64,000 bases of DNA, taken from NCBI RefSeq assembly GCF_001937665.1, contig NZ_MSKL01000031.1, forward strand, positions 52,122 through 116,121, given 5' to 3'. This DNA comes from Actinomyces oris (GTDB taxonomy: Bacteria; Actinomycetota; Actinomycetes; Actinomycetales; Actinomycetaceae). This document shows positions 8,964-17,952 of the stretch, piece after piece. The position numbers and the translations under genes are program-made. How positions within the stretch are numbered: the first letter of the stretch is position 1; the number at the start of each line of letters is the position of its first letter. Below the pieces are notes generated by a model that saw nothing but the letters and a program-made list of their open reading frames with translations, did not search any database and had not been told where the DNA came from.

Positions 8964-11291
8964 GTGCCCGGCTCGTCTGATCGCTCAACCCGTACGCCCC
9001 GCCCCGGCAGCGTCGGCCTGCTCGAGCGTCCTGTGACCCGGCTCGTGGGCAAGCGCACGGCCGTCCAGCTCGCCAAGCAGGGGGTGGAGACCGGGGCGGA
9101 CCTGCTGCGCCTGCTGCCCCGGCGCTACGACACCTGGGGGGATCTGACCGACATGCGCACCCTCGGCGAGGGCGAGCAGGCCACCATCCAGGCCCAAGTC
9201 GTGCGGGCATCCTCCCGGCGCACCCGCTCCGGCCGGGTCCCCGCCCTCATGGAGGCCACCGTCACCGACGGCGCCTCCACCATGGACCTCGTCCAGTTCG
9301 GTGCGGCGGGCCAGATGCGTGCCCGTGCCACCCAGCTGGTCCCCGGAACCACCGTCCTGCTGAGCGGCAAGGTGGGACTCCACCGCGGACGCAAGCAGCT
9401 GTCCAACCCTCGCCTGTACGTCCTCGACGAGCTCGATGAGGCCGAGCGCGAGGCTCTGCTGTCCCGCCCCATGCCCATCTACCCGGGCACGGAGGCCCTC
9501 CCGTCCTGGCTGGTGGCCAAGGCGGTGCGGATCGTCCTGGACCAGCTGGAGCCGGGCGACGTCGCCGACCCCCTCCCCGAGGAGCTACGGCGTGAGGCGG
9601 GGCTGGTCGACGCCTACACCGCCTACCGCTGGGTGCACCGGCCCGAGGACTCCCGCCAGTGGAAGGCCGCCCGAAGCCGACTGCGCCACGAGGAGGCCCT
9701 CATCCTGCAGGTCGCCCTGGCTCAGCGCCGAGCCCATCATGAGGCGACCCGCACCGCGGTTGCCTGGCCTGTACCGGAGACAGAGGGTTCCCTGAGGGCG
9801 GATCTCGACGCCCGCCTGCCCTACGAACTCACCGCCGGCCAGGAGCGGGTCGGTCAGGAGATCTCCGCCGACCTGGCCCGCACGGTTCCCATGCAGCGGC
9901 TTCTTCAGGGCGACGTGGGAAGCGGCAAGACCCTCGTGGCTCTGCGCGCCATGCTCCAGGTGATCGGAGGGGGAGGGCAGGCCGCCCTCCTGGCCCCCAC
10001 CGAGGTCCTCGCCGCCCAGCACCACTCCTCGCTGGAAGCGGTTCTCGGCCCCATGGCCCGACTCGGGATGCTCGGTGGCGCTGAACGCGCCACTCGCGTC
10101 CACCTGCTGACCGGCTCCACCCCCACCGCTCAGCGCCGTCAGATCCTCGCCGACCTGGCCGCCGGCGAGCCGGCGATCGTCGTGGGTACCCACGCCCTGT
10201 TGTCCGACACGGTGCAGATCCCCTTCCTCGGCCTGGTCGTTGTCGACGAGCAGCACCGCTTCGGTGTCGCCCAGCGTGACGCCCTGCGTGAGCGCGGCGG
10301 TCTCACCGACCCGGTCACCGGCCAGAGCCGCACGCCCCACCTGCTGGTCATGACCGCCACCCCGATTCCGCGCACCATTGCCATGACGGTCTTCGGCGAC
10401 CTGGCCACCTCCGTCCTCGACGAGCTGCCCGCCGGACGCAGCGCCGTTCCCACCCACCTCGTTCCGTGGTCGCGCACCTCCTGGGTGGAGGGCATCTGGC
10501 GGCGCGCAGCCAAGGAGGTCGCCGCCGGAGGGCGGGTCTACGTCGTTTGCCCACGGATCGCGGTCGACGACGAGCCCCGACAGACGCAGGTGGAGGGCAC
10601 GCCGGCTTTCGAGACCGATGACGAGCGGGCACCGGAGCCGCTGACGGGTGAAGGGGACGGTTCGCAGCCCGACCGCCCGCTGGCCGCCGTCGAGGAGTGG
10701 AGACGGCGACTGGGCGACGAGCCCGCTCTGGAGGGCATCGGCGTCGGAGTCCTCACCGGACGCATGAGCAGCGAGGACAAGGCCGCCTCCATGGCGGACT
10801 TCGCCTCGGGTGCCACTCCGGTCCTGGTGTCCACCACCGTTATCGAGGTGGGGGTGGACGTGCCTGAGGCCTCCATGATGGTCATCCTGGACGCCGACCG
10901 TTTCGGCCTGTCCCAGCTCCACCAGCTGCGCGGGCGGGTCGGGCGCGGCAGCAGACCGTCCCTCTGCGTGGCGGTCACCGGAGCAGAGGTCGGCTCCACC
11001 GCCTTCCACCGGCTCAAGGCCTTCGCCTCCACCACGGACGGATTCGCGCTGGCCGAGGCCGACCTCGAGCTGCGCAGCGAAGGTGACGTCCTGGGGGCCT
11101 CCCAGTCGGGTCGTACCTCCGGGCTGGACCTGCTGCGCGTGACCCGCGATGCCCACCTCATCGCCACCGCGAGGCGTCAGGCCGAGCGGATCGTGGCCGC
11201 CGATCCGCAGCTGAGCGAGCACCGGGCCCTGGCCGCGGCGATCGTCGAGCGCCTCGATGAGGAGTCCCAGGCCTTCCTCGAAAGAGCGTGA
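8964..11291 (+). CDS. recG: ATP-dependent DNA helicase RecG
   Basis: RecG remodels stalled replication forks and branch-migrates Holliday junctions. The 775-residue protein has an N-terminal wedge/OB domain, Walker A GDVGSGKT near residue 315, the DEQHRFG box near 426, TATPIPRT, and the C-terminal helicase and TRG-like region ending QLHQLRGRVGRG...RSEGDVLGASQSG. It is about 80 residues longer than E. coli RecG because of an acidic insertion near residues 525-575. Start GTG 8964 is supported by a leaderless -10 box. It converges on rsmD, 34 bases away. Confidence 0.92.
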   Translation: MPGSSDRSTRTPRPGSVGLLERPVTRLVGKRTAVQLAKQGVETGADLLRLLPRRYDTWGDLTDMRTLGEGEQATIQAQVVRASSRRTRSGRVPALMEATVTDGASTMDLVQFGAAGQMRARATQLVPGTTVLLSGKVGLHRGRKQLSNPRLYVLDELDEAEREALLSRPMPIYPGTEALPSWLVAKAVRIVLDQLEPGDVADPLPEELRREAGLVDAYTAYRWVHRPEDSRQWKAARSRLRHEEALILQVALAQRRAHHEATRTAVAWPVPETEGSLRADLDARLPYELTAGQERVGQEISADLARTVPMQRLLQGDVGSGKTLVALRAMLQVIGGGGQAALLAPTEVLAAQHHSSLEAVLGPMARLGMLGGAERATRVHLLTGSTPTAQRRQILADLAAGEPAIVVGTHALLSDTVQIPFLGLVVVDEQHRFGVAQRDALRERGGLTDPVTGQSRTPHLLVMTATPIPRTIAMTVFGDLATSVLDELPAGRSAVPTHLVPWSRTSWVEGIWRRAAKEVAAGGRVYVVCPRIAVDDEPRQTQVEGTPAFETDDERAPEPLTGEGDGSQPDRPLAAVEEWRRRLGDEPALEGIGVGVLTGRMSSEDKAASMADFASGATPVLVSTTVIEVGVDVPEASMMVILDADRFGLSQLHQLRGRVGRGSRPSLCVAVTGAEVGSTAFHRLKAFASTTDGFALAEADLELRSEGDVLGASQSGRTSGLDLLRVTRDAHLIATARRQAERIVAADPQLSEHRALAAAIVERLDEESQAFLERA

Positions 11292-11325
11292 AGCATCAGG
11301 GCGCGGGCCGAGGAGCGTCCCCGGC

Positions 11326-11886
11326 TCAGGCCGGCTCGGCGAACCAGATCGTGGTCTCGCCGTACCGCTTGTCCGCGAAGTGCTCCAGCCCCGCCGGCCA
11401 GGTCGGTTCCGGTGAGCGCGTCGAACGCTCGACGACGACGACGGCGCGCGGCGCCAGCCACGGGTCCTCGCTGCGGGCCAGGGGGGTGAGGATCGCCGTG
11501 AGCTCCTCCTCGCTCAGCTCGTAGGGAGGGTCGATCAGCACCAGGTCCGCCGGGGCACCTGCCGGGCCGGCCAGGAAGGCGGCCGCCTTCGCGGTCACCG
11601 CCGATACCCCGCCCAGGCCCAGCGCCCGGATGTTGCGACGGCAGGTCTGCGACGCACCGTGCGAGGAGTCCACGAGCGTGACGTCACGGGCTCCTCGGCT
11701 CGCGGCCTCCAGCCCCAGGGCCCCGGAGCCTGCGCACAGGTCCAGCACCCGGGCGCCGTCGAGCACCCCGTAGTGGTCCAGGCGGGCGAAAAGAGCCTCG
11801 CGGACGCGCTCAGAGGTGGGGCGCGTCCCGGACCGGGGCACCTCGATCCTGCGTCCGCCCACGGTTCCGGCCACGATCCTCGTCAT
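11326..11886 (-). CDS. rsmD: 16S rRNA (guanine(966)-N(2))-methyltransferase
   Basis: RsmD methylates G966 of 16S rRNA in the assembled small subunit. The 186-residue product opens MTRIVAGTVGGRRI, has the SAM-binding LDLCAGSGALGLEAASRGA, and the catalytic LIDPPYE (the N/D-PPY motif of amino-methyltransferases). It has a leaderless promoter. In many actinobacteria rsmD sits beside coaD; here an 11.8-kb fucose island separates them. Confidence 0.92.
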   Translation of the reverse strand: MTRIVAGTVGGRRIEVPRSGTRPTSERVREALFARLDHYGVLDGARVLDLCAGSGALGLEAASRGARDVTLVDSSHGASQTCRRNIRALGLGGVSAVTAKAAAFLAGPAGAPADLVLIDPPYELSEEELTAILTPLARSEDPWLAPRAVVVVERSTRSPEPTWPAGLEHFADKRYGETTIWFAEPA

Positions 11887-11899
11887 GGGGCAGACCCTA
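11887..11899 (-). promoter_or_regulatory. leaderless -10 box of rsmD
   Basis: On the minus strand TAGGGT (11894-11899) is followed by seven bases and then ATG at 11886. Confidence 0.55.
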
Positions 11900-11936
11900 C
11901 CCGGCCCGCAGTCCGCGTCTCCTGTGGGCGCGGAGC

Positions 11937-12605
11937 TCAGCCCTCCTCGGCCGGGGCGTGCTGACCGTAGCCGGTGTCCCGGATCTTGCGTGCGACCGCC
12001 GCGATCTGCTCATCGGAGAGGATCTTGGGGCTGCCGACGGCGAGGGTGCGCAGGTAGAGCTCGCAGACCCACTCCAGCTCCTGGGCCAGGACGTAGGTGG
12101 CGGCCAGGTCCGGGCCGGTCACCACGGATCCGTGGTTGCTCATGAGGGCCGCGGTACGCCCCTCAAGGGCCTTGGCGACATTGGCGGCCAGCTCGGGGGA
12201 GCCGTAGATGGCGTAGTCGGCCACTCGCACGTCGCTGCCGCCGAACATGCAGATGTAGTAGTGCACGGCCGGGAGCGCGCTCACGCCCTCGAGGCTGGCC
12301 ACGGCGGTGGCCGCGTAGGAGTGGGTGTGCACGACCGCCATCTGTCCGGTCGCCCGCAGCGCGGTCAGGTGCAGGTCCAGCTCGCTGGCGGGCTTGAGCG
12401 GGCCCTCGACCTGCTTGCCGGTGGCGTACTCGACCACGGCGACCAGGTCGGGGCGCATCTCCTGGTAGGGCAGACCTGAGGGGGTGATGGCGACCAGGTC
12501 CCCCTCCCGAACGGACAGGTTGCCCGCGGTTCCGACGACCAGGCCGTCGTCGGACAGGTGGGAGCAGGCATCGGCGATCTGCTGTCGAGCATCGTTGAGA
12601 AGCAT
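11937..12605 (-). CDS. fucA: class II aldolase, L-fuculose-1-phosphate aldolase type
   Basis: Class II aldolases cleave L-fuculose-1-phosphate to dihydroxyacetone phosphate and L-lactaldehyde. The 222-residue product has the expected zinc ligands and catalytic acid: E75 (KPASELDLH), H93 and H95 (VVHTHSY) and H158 (MSNHGSVVTG), at FucA-like spacing. It is divergent from fucI across a 208-base operator region, which supports fuculose-1-phosphate as substrate; rhamnulose-phosphate or ribulose-phosphate aldolase or epimerase relatives have the same fold. No strong ribosome-binding site is visible before ATG 12605. Confidence 0.82.
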   Translation of the reverse strand: MLLNDARQQIADACSHLSDDGLVVGTAGNLSVREGDLVAITPSGLPYQEMRPDLVAVVEYATGKQVEGPLKPASELDLHLTALRATGQMAVVHTHSYAATAVASLEGVSALPAVHYYICMFGGSDVRVADYAIYGSPELAANVAKALEGRTAALMSNHGSVVTGPDLAATYVLAQELEWVCELYLRTLAVGSPKILSDEQIAAVARKIRDTGYGQHAPAEEG

Positions 12606-12677
12606 GGTGGGCTCTTTCCCCGGGGCGTACCGCTGCGCGCCCCGTTGCGTCAGAAGTGGTACCGAGGCATCGTCTCA

Positions 12678-12691
12678 TGTTGGCGCTCTCA
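12678..12691. promoter_or_regulatory. LacI-type operator O1 (fucA/fucI intergenic)
   Basis: TGTTGGCGCTCTCA fits TG-N4-CG-N4-CA, the half-palindrome layout of LacI-family operators. It matches O2 at 12 of 14 positions and lies 76 bp from it centre to centre. Confidence 0.55.
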
Positions 12692-12722
12692 TGTCCATCG
12701 TTGCGCCCTTTTGTTTTCATAC

Positions 12723-12752
12723 TTGACATGACCGTTCGGTTGGGGTCATCCT
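12723..12752 (+). promoter_or_regulatory. fucI operon promoter
   Basis: A perfect -35 TTGACA at 12723-12728 is followed after 18 bases by CATCCT, a weak -10. The predicted start site near 12759 falls inside operator O2. Confidence 0.45.
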
Positions 12753-12753
12753 A

Positions 12754-12767
12754 TGTTTGCGCTCACA
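12754..12767. promoter_or_regulatory. LacI-type operator O2 (fucA/fucI intergenic)
   Basis: TGTTTGCGCTCACA fits TG-N4-CG-N4-CA and overlaps the predicted fucI transcription start, an ideal repressor position. Confidence 0.55.
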
Positions 12768-12813
12768 TTGATGTGGGTCCTGGTCATCGTCGCCCAGTGA
12801 AAGGAAACCTGTC

Positions 12814-14589
12814 ATGCCCACCGCGTCCTATCCCGCCATCGGAATCCGCCCCCTCATTGACGGACGCCGTCGTGGTGTGAGGGAGTCCCTCGAGGACAAG
12901 ACCGCTCAGCTGGCCAAGGATGTCGCCGAGCTCATCTCCTCCCGCCTGACCTACCCCGACGGGAGCCCGGTGCGCTGCGTCGTCGCTGAGACCGCGATCG
13001 GAGGCGTGGCCGAGGCCAACCGCTGCAAGGAGCAGTTCCGCACCGAGAACGTGTGCGCCGACCTGACCGTCACCGCCTCCTGGAACTACATCACCGAGGT
13101 CCTCGACCTCGACCCCTCGATCCCGCACGCCATCTGGGGCTTCAACGGCACCGAGCGACCGGGGGCCGTGACCCTGGCCGCCGCGGCCGCCGCCTACAAC
13201 ATGCTGGGCATCCCCTGCTTCGGCATCTATGGCCACGACGTGCAGGACGCCGATGACTCGGGTCTGACCGACGACGTCGTTGACAACATCCTGCGTTACG
13301 TGCGCGCCGCCCTGGGTGTCGGCCTCATGAAGGGGCGCAGCTACCTCTCGATCGGGACGGTCTCCATGGGAATCGCCGGCTGCCGCGTTCCCGAGCAGTT
13401 CTTCGTCGACTACCTGGGCATGCGGGCCGAGTACATCGACATGATCGAGATCGACCGCCGCATCGCCCACGGCATCTACGACCACAAGGAGTACGAGATC
13501 GCCCTGGCCTGGGCCCGGGAGAACCTCACCATCGGGGAGAACCGCAACCCCGAGGCCAACCGCTTCACCCAGGAGGAGTACGACGAGCAGTTCGACTACT
13601 GCATCAAGATGCTCCTCATCGGCCGCGACCTCATGGAGGGCAACCCCGCTCTGGCCGAGCTGGGCTTCGTCGAGGAGGCCGAGGGCCACGACGCCATCGC
13701 GGCGGGCTTCCAGGGACAGCGTCAGTGGACGGACTACAAGCCCAACGGCGATATCCTTGAGACCTTCCTCAACACCACCTTCGACTGGAACGGCAAGCGG
13801 CCCGAGAAGGTCTTCGCCACGGAGGGCGACGCCGGCAACGCCGTCGCCATGCTCTTCAACTCCGTCCTGACCCACCGTCCCCAGCTCTTCAGCGACGTGC
13901 GCACCTACTGGAGCCCCGAGGCCGTTGAGCGGGTCACCGGCTACAAGCTCGAGGGGCGCGCGGAGAACGGTTTCATCGACCTGCGCAACTCTGGGGCCAC
14001 CACCCTCAACGCCACCGGCGAGGAGAAGGACGCCGAGGGCAACCCCATCATCAAGCACTGGTGGGAGATCACCGAGGCGGACATCGAGGCGGATCTGAAG
14101 GCCTCCACCTTCCATGCCGCCACCCGCGAGTACTTCCCCGGAGGCGGCTTCTCCACACACTTCACCACCGCCGGCGGGATGCCCGTCACCGCGACCCGCC
14201 TGAACTTCGTGGCCGGCCAGGGACCAGTCCTCCAGATCTCCGAGGGTTGGACCGTGGAGCTGCCCGACGACGTGCGCGACCAGATCGTCTACCGTACCGA
14301 CCCGACGTGGCCGACGACCTTCTTCGTCCCGCGCCTGACCGGCCAGGGCGCCTTCACCTCCGTCTACGACTGGATGGCCAACTGGGGAGCCAACCACACG
14401 GCCACCGGATACGGACACTTCGGCGCCGACCTCATCACCCTGGCCTCGATGCTGCGCATCCCCGTCTACATGCACAACGTCGAGCGCGAGAGGATCCTGC
14501 GTCCCAAGGCCTGGGTGCCCTTCGGTACCGCCGAGCCCGAGAGCGCCGACTTCAGGGCCTGCGCCACCTTCGGTCCTCTCTACCGCTGA
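12814..14589 (+). CDS. fucI: L-fucose isomerase
   Basis: FucI converts L-fucose to L-fuculose using a divalent metal. The 591-residue length equals the family's usual size. VVAETAIGGVAEAN, NMLGIPCFGIYGHD, the metal-binding VFATEGDAGNAVAMLFNSVL and the late GYGHFGADLITLASMLRIPV are family blocks. AAAGGA precedes ATG 12814. It leads a plus-strand operon fucI-kinase-fucU-fucP with a TTGACA promoter and two LacI-type operators upstream. Confidence 0.93.
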   Translation: MPTASYPAIGIRPLIDGRRRGVRESLEDKTAQLAKDVAELISSRLTYPDGSPVRCVVAETAIGGVAEANRCKEQFRTENVCADLTVTASWNYITEVLDLDPSIPHAIWGFNGTERPGAVTLAAAAAAYNMLGIPCFGIYGHDVQDADDSGLTDDVVDNILRYVRAALGVGLMKGRSYLSIGTVSMGIAGCRVPEQFFVDYLGMRAEYIDMIEIDRRIAHGIYDHKEYEIALAWARENLTIGENRNPEANRFTQEEYDEQFDYCIKMLLIGRDLMEGNPALAELGFVEEAEGHDAIAAGFQGQRQWTDYKPNGDILETFLNTTFDWNGKRPEKVFATEGDAGNAVAMLFNSVLTHRPQLFSDVRTYWSPEAVERVTGYKLEGRAENGFIDLRNSGATTLNATGEEKDAEGNPIIKHWWEITEADIEADLKASTFHAATREYFPGGGFSTHFTTAGGMPVTATRLNFVAGQGPVLQISEGWTVELPDDVRDQIVYRTDPTWPTTFFVPRLTGQGAFTSVYDWMANWGANHTATGYGHFGADLITLASMLRIPVYMHNVERERILRPKAWVPFGTAEPESADFRACATFGPLYR

Positions 14590-14601
14590 CGGGTCGCCGC
14601 C

Positions 14602-16071
14602 ATGACGAGCACCGACGAGCACCACGCCCTTGCCCTCGACCTCGGCTCCAGCTCCGTGCGAGCGGTCCTGGGAATCTACCGGCAGGGGGTCATCAGCACC
14701 GAGGAGGTCTTCCGCCTCCACCACCAGGCGGTGGACGACCACGGCACCCTCACCTGGGACCTCGAGCGCATCATGGATGGTGTTCGTCGGAGCATCGCCA
14801 TAGCGACGCAGCGCCTGGGATGGGCCCCCGACTCCATCGGCATCGACACCTGGGGAGTCGACTACGGCCTGCTCGACGCCCAAGGAGAGTTGCTGCGCGC
14901 CCCGCGCGCCTACCGGGACCGGCGCATGGCCCGCTGGGCCGCGGACCTGGACCGGGCCCTCCCTGCGGAGACGGCCTGGCAGGAGACCGGCATCCTGCCC
15001 CAGCAGATCAACACGGTCTACCAGCTCTACGCGGACCTGAGGCAGGAGCCCGACCTCATCGAGCGGGTGGATCGCTTCCTGCCCCTGCCCGACCTCGTGG
15101 CCCACCTGCTCGGGGCCCCCGCACAGTCAGGGCGCGCGATCGCCTCGACCACCGGACTCGCCTCCCCCGGGGCGCGCGACTGGTCGGCACATGTGCTTCA
15201 GGCCGCTGGGATCCCCGAGGGATGGACGCCCCCGCTCGTCGACGACGCCACAGTGGCCGGGACGACGGCGGAGGGGATCAGCATCATGCGTCCCGGCGGG
15301 CACGACACCGCCTGCGCCGTCCATGCACTCGGTCTGGCCGGTGACGAGGTGCGCCTGTTCATCTCCTCAGGATCCTGGAGCCTCATCGGTGCCGCCGTTC
15401 CCAGCCCCATCCTGGACGGAGCGGCGCTGCGGGCCGGACTGACCAACGAGGTCCGTACCGACGGAGGTATCCGGCTGCTGCGCAACCTCACCGGCTTCTG
15501 GCTGCTCCAGGAGTGCCAGCGCTCCTGGAACGAGCCCGATACCGGCGCGCTGGTCGAGGCGGCGGGGGAGTGCGCCTCCCTCGGGGTCGTCATCGATCCC
15601 GACGACGAGCTCTTCGCCAGTCCTGGCGACATGCCGGACAAGATCGCCGACTGGTGCCGCCTCCACTACAAGGTGGCTCCCGAGGGACCGGCGCAGACGG
15701 TCCGGCTCATCCTCGAGTCGCTCGCCTGCGCCCATGCCGCCTACGCCCAGGGTCTGCAGGACGTCGTCGGTGACCAGCTGGACCCGGCGGCACCGATACA
15801 CCTGGTGGGAGGCGGGGCGCGCAACAGCCTCCTGCCGGCCATGACGGCGGCGGCCTGTCACCGTCGGGTCATCGTGGGCACGCCGGAGGCCAGTGCCCTG
15901 GGCAACATCCTTGCCCAGCTCGAGGCCGCCGACGTCCTCGACCCCAGCGCTCGCGGCGAGGTGCTGCGCCGCAGCATCCGCTCCGTGGAGGTCGACGCCT
16001 CCGGGGCCATTGCCGATCCCGGTGTCTTCGACGCCATGCGGGAACGGCTGGACAACGCCACCGCCGACTGA
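14602..16071 (+). CDS. fucK: FGGY-family sugar kinase, probable L-fuculokinase (rhamnulokinase-like)
   Basis: FGGY kinases phosphorylate sugars with ATP. This 489-residue protein has the N-terminal phosphate loop LDLGSSSVRAVLG, GIDTWGVDYGLLD and the late ATP site LVGGGARNSLLPAM. GIDTWGVDYGLLD and RNLTGFWLLQECQRSW are closer to rhamnulokinases (RhaB) than to E. coli FucK. Its place between fucI and fucU argues that it makes fuculose-1-phosphate here. It starts 12 bases after fucI. Rhamnulose activity cannot be excluded. Confidence 0.8.
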   Translation: MTSTDEHHALALDLGSSSVRAVLGIYRQGVISTEEVFRLHHQAVDDHGTLTWDLERIMDGVRRSIAIATQRLGWAPDSIGIDTWGVDYGLLDAQGELLRAPRAYRDRRMARWAADLDRALPAETAWQETGILPQQINTVYQLYADLRQEPDLIERVDRFLPLPDLVAHLLGAPAQSGRAIASTTGLASPGARDWSAHVLQAAGIPEGWTPPLVDDATVAGTTAEGISIMRPGGHDTACAVHALGLAGDEVRLFISSGSWSLIGAAVPSPILDGAALRAGLTNEVRTDGGIRLLRNLTGFWLLQECQRSWNEPDTGALVEAAGECASLGVVIDPDDELFASPGDMPDKIADWCRLHYKVAPEGPAQTVRLILESLACAHAAYAQGLQDVVGDQLDPAAPIHLVGGGARNSLLPAMTAAACHRRVIVGTPEASALGNILAQLEAADVLDPSARGEVLRRSIRSVEVDASGAIADPGVFDAMRERLDNATAD

Positions 16072-16136
16072 CCATCAGCCACATCGACCACAATCACGAC
16101 ATTCAACTCAACACCCACCACATGAAAGGAGCAACG

Positions 16137-16565
16137 ATGCTCCGCAACATTCCCGCCAACCTGTCACCCGAACTCGTCAAGATCCTGCTCGAGATGGGCC
16201 ATGGGGATGAGATTCTCCTGGCCGACGCGAACTTCCCCGGGCACCACCTCCACCCCACCACGGTGCGGGCCGACGGCCTGGGGATCCCCGACCTGCTGAG
16301 GTCTATCCTCACGCTCATGCCCCTGGACCGCTACAGCAGCTACCAGGTGGCCCTCATGGAAACGGTTGGCGACGACCCTCGGCCTCCGGTGTGGGACGTC
16401 TACGAGCAGATCTGGAACGAGGCCGAGAAGGATGCCGGACCGGTGAGCGTCAAGACGATTGAGCGCATGGCCTTCTACGACTACACCCCCAGCGTCTACG
16501 CCGTCGTCCTCACTGGCGAGACCGCCCTGTACGGCAACCTCATCCTCAAGAAGGGCGTCCTGTGA
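16137..16565 (+). CDS. fucU: L-fucose mutarotase
   Basis: FucU interconverts alpha and beta L-fucose so that the isomerase receives its preferred anomer. The 142-residue product (MLRNIPANLSPELVKILLEM, then GHGDEILLADANFPGH) closely follows the known FucU N-terminus and keeps the active-site histidine of GHGDE and the aspartate of LADANFPGH. AAAGGAG precedes ATG 16137; an ATG at 16122 overlaps that site and is not used. It overlaps fucP by four bases (GTGA). Confidence 0.92.
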   Translation: MLRNIPANLSPELVKILLEMGHGDEILLADANFPGHHLHPTTVRADGLGIPDLLRSILTLMPLDRYSSYQVALMETVGDDPRPPVWDVYEQIWNEAEKDAGPVSVKTIERMAFYDYTPSVYAVVLTGETALYGNLILKKGVL

Positions 16566-17893
16566 TGACTGCGATCCGCGACTCCGTGACTGAGGAGGCC
16601 CCCGTCCAGGAGGGGACGGCCAAGCGGGGCTTCCTGTATCCCGGCATGGTGCTGCCCTTCTGTCTGCTGGTCTCCTGCTTCGCCGCCTGGGGCCTGGCCG
16701 GAAACATGACGGATCCCTTGGTCAAGGTCTTCCGCTCCGTGTTCTCTATGACGAACCTGCAGTCCTCGCTGGTGCAGTCGGCCTACTACGGGGCCTACTT
16801 CTGCCTGGCGATCCCGGCGGCCTTCATCAACAGCCGCCTGGGCTACAAGGGCGGTGTCCTCATCGGGCTGGTGCTGGCGGGAACCGGCGGGCTGCTGTTC
16901 ATCCCCGCGGCCTACGTCATGACCTACTCGGTGTTCCTGACCGCCCTGTTCACCCTGGCCGCCGGCCTGTCCATTCTGGAGACCAGTGCCAACCCCTTCG
17001 TCATGTCCATGGGGCCGGAGCACAACGCCACGCGGCGCCTCAACTTCGCGCAGGCCTTCAATCCCATCGGTTCCAATCTCGGGGTGCTGCTGGCCGCCCT
17101 GCTGATCCTGCCTAAGGTGAACCCGGCCACTGCCGAGCAGCGTGCGGCCATGAGCCAGGAGACGCTGCTGGCCACCCAGAGCGAGGAGCTCAAGGCGGTC
17201 ATGGGCCCCTATGTTGCCCTCGGGCTCCTCTACCTCCTGCTGGCCTTCATGATCGGTCGGGTCAAGGTCGTGGAGCGGCAGATGGAAGCCGCTGCGGGTG
17301 ACAGTGGCGGGCCGGGCAGGCTCATGCGCCTGCTGCGGAATAAGCGCTACAGCTTCGGGGTGGTGGCGCAGTACTTCAACGTGTCTGCTCAGACCTGCAT
17401 CTGGACCTACACCCTGCACTACGTCACGAGTGCCTTGGGAGTGTCGGACAAGGTCGCCGGATACTGGTTGCAGGCGAGTCTCATCGTCTTCCTGGTCTTC
17501 CGTTTCCTCATGGTGGGGCTCATGGGACGGTTTGACGCACGCAAGCTGCTTCTGTTCATGTGCTCCCTCGGGGTCGCTCTGTCCCTGTTCGCCATGGTGA
17601 GCGTGAACATTCTGGGGGTGCTGGCCATCATCTCCCTGTCCGCCTGCATCTCCCTGCTGTTCCCCACCATCTACGGCGAGGCCCTGATGGGGCTGGGGGA
17701 GGACACCAAGTACGGGGCCGCCGGCCTGGTCATGGCCATCATCGGTGGAGCCACCATGCCCCTGGTGCAGAGCGCCATCATGGACTACACGTCTCCTGCG
17801 GTGTCCTACGTCACGGTTGCCGGGTGCTTCCTGGTGGTGGCCGCCTACGGGGTCTACACACTGCGCACGCCCAGGCCCATCAGTGCGGCCTGA
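16562..17893 (+). CDS. fucP: L-fucose:H+ symporter, MFS family
   Basis: FucP imports L-fucose with protons. The 443-residue protein is hydrophobic throughout with about 12 membrane segments and family blocks CFAAWGLAGNMTDPLVKVF, QSAYYGAYFCLAIPAAFI and ETSANPFVMSMG. GTG 16562 overlaps the fucU stop; ATG 16565 is the alternative. It is the last gene of the fucI operon and is followed at once by a strong terminator. Confidence 0.9.
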   Translation: MMTAIRDSVTEEAPVQEGTAKRGFLYPGMVLPFCLLVSCFAAWGLAGNMTDPLVKVFRSVFSMTNLQSSLVQSAYYGAYFCLAIPAAFINSRLGYKGGVLIGLVLAGTGGLLFIPAAYVMTYSVFLTALFTLAAGLSILETSANPFVMSMGPEHNATRRLNFAQAFNPIGSNLGVLLAALLILPKVNPATAEQRAAMSQETLLATQSEELKAVMGPYVALGLLYLLLAFMIGRVKVVERQMEAAAGDSGGPGRLMRLLRNKRYSFGVVAQYFNVSAQTCIWTYTLHYVTSALGVSDKVAGYWLQASLIVFLVFRFLMVGLMGRFDARKLLLFMCSLGVALSLFAMVSVNILGVLAIISLSACISLLFPTIYGEALMGLGEDTKYGAAGLVMAIIGGATMPLVQSAIMDYTSPAVSYVTVAGCFLVVAAYGVYTLRTPRPISAA

Positions 17894-17909
17894 CGGAAGG
17901 CACTCACAC

Positions 17910-17951
17910 CATTCTCTCCGCCCACGTCGTACCGAGTGGGCGGAGAGAATG
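17910..17951. terminator. bidirectional terminator between fucP and the GH29 gene
   Basis: A perfect 16-bp stem (CATTCTCTCCGCCCAC with GTGGGCGGAGAGAATG) and a ten-base loop lie between convergent operons, ending two bases from the GH29 stop. Confidence 0.85.
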
Positions 17952-17952
17952 C

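Noticed and set aside
9585..11222. 545-codon minus-strand open frame opposite recG
   Set aside because: RecG helicase motifs on the plus strand are unmistakable and the frame lacks recognisable domains.
12784..15105. 773-codon open frame on the minus strand opposite fucI and the kinase gene
   Set aside because: It mirrors GC-rich codons of the real genes, has Gly/Val/Asp-rich low-complexity sequence and no domain or ribosome-binding site.
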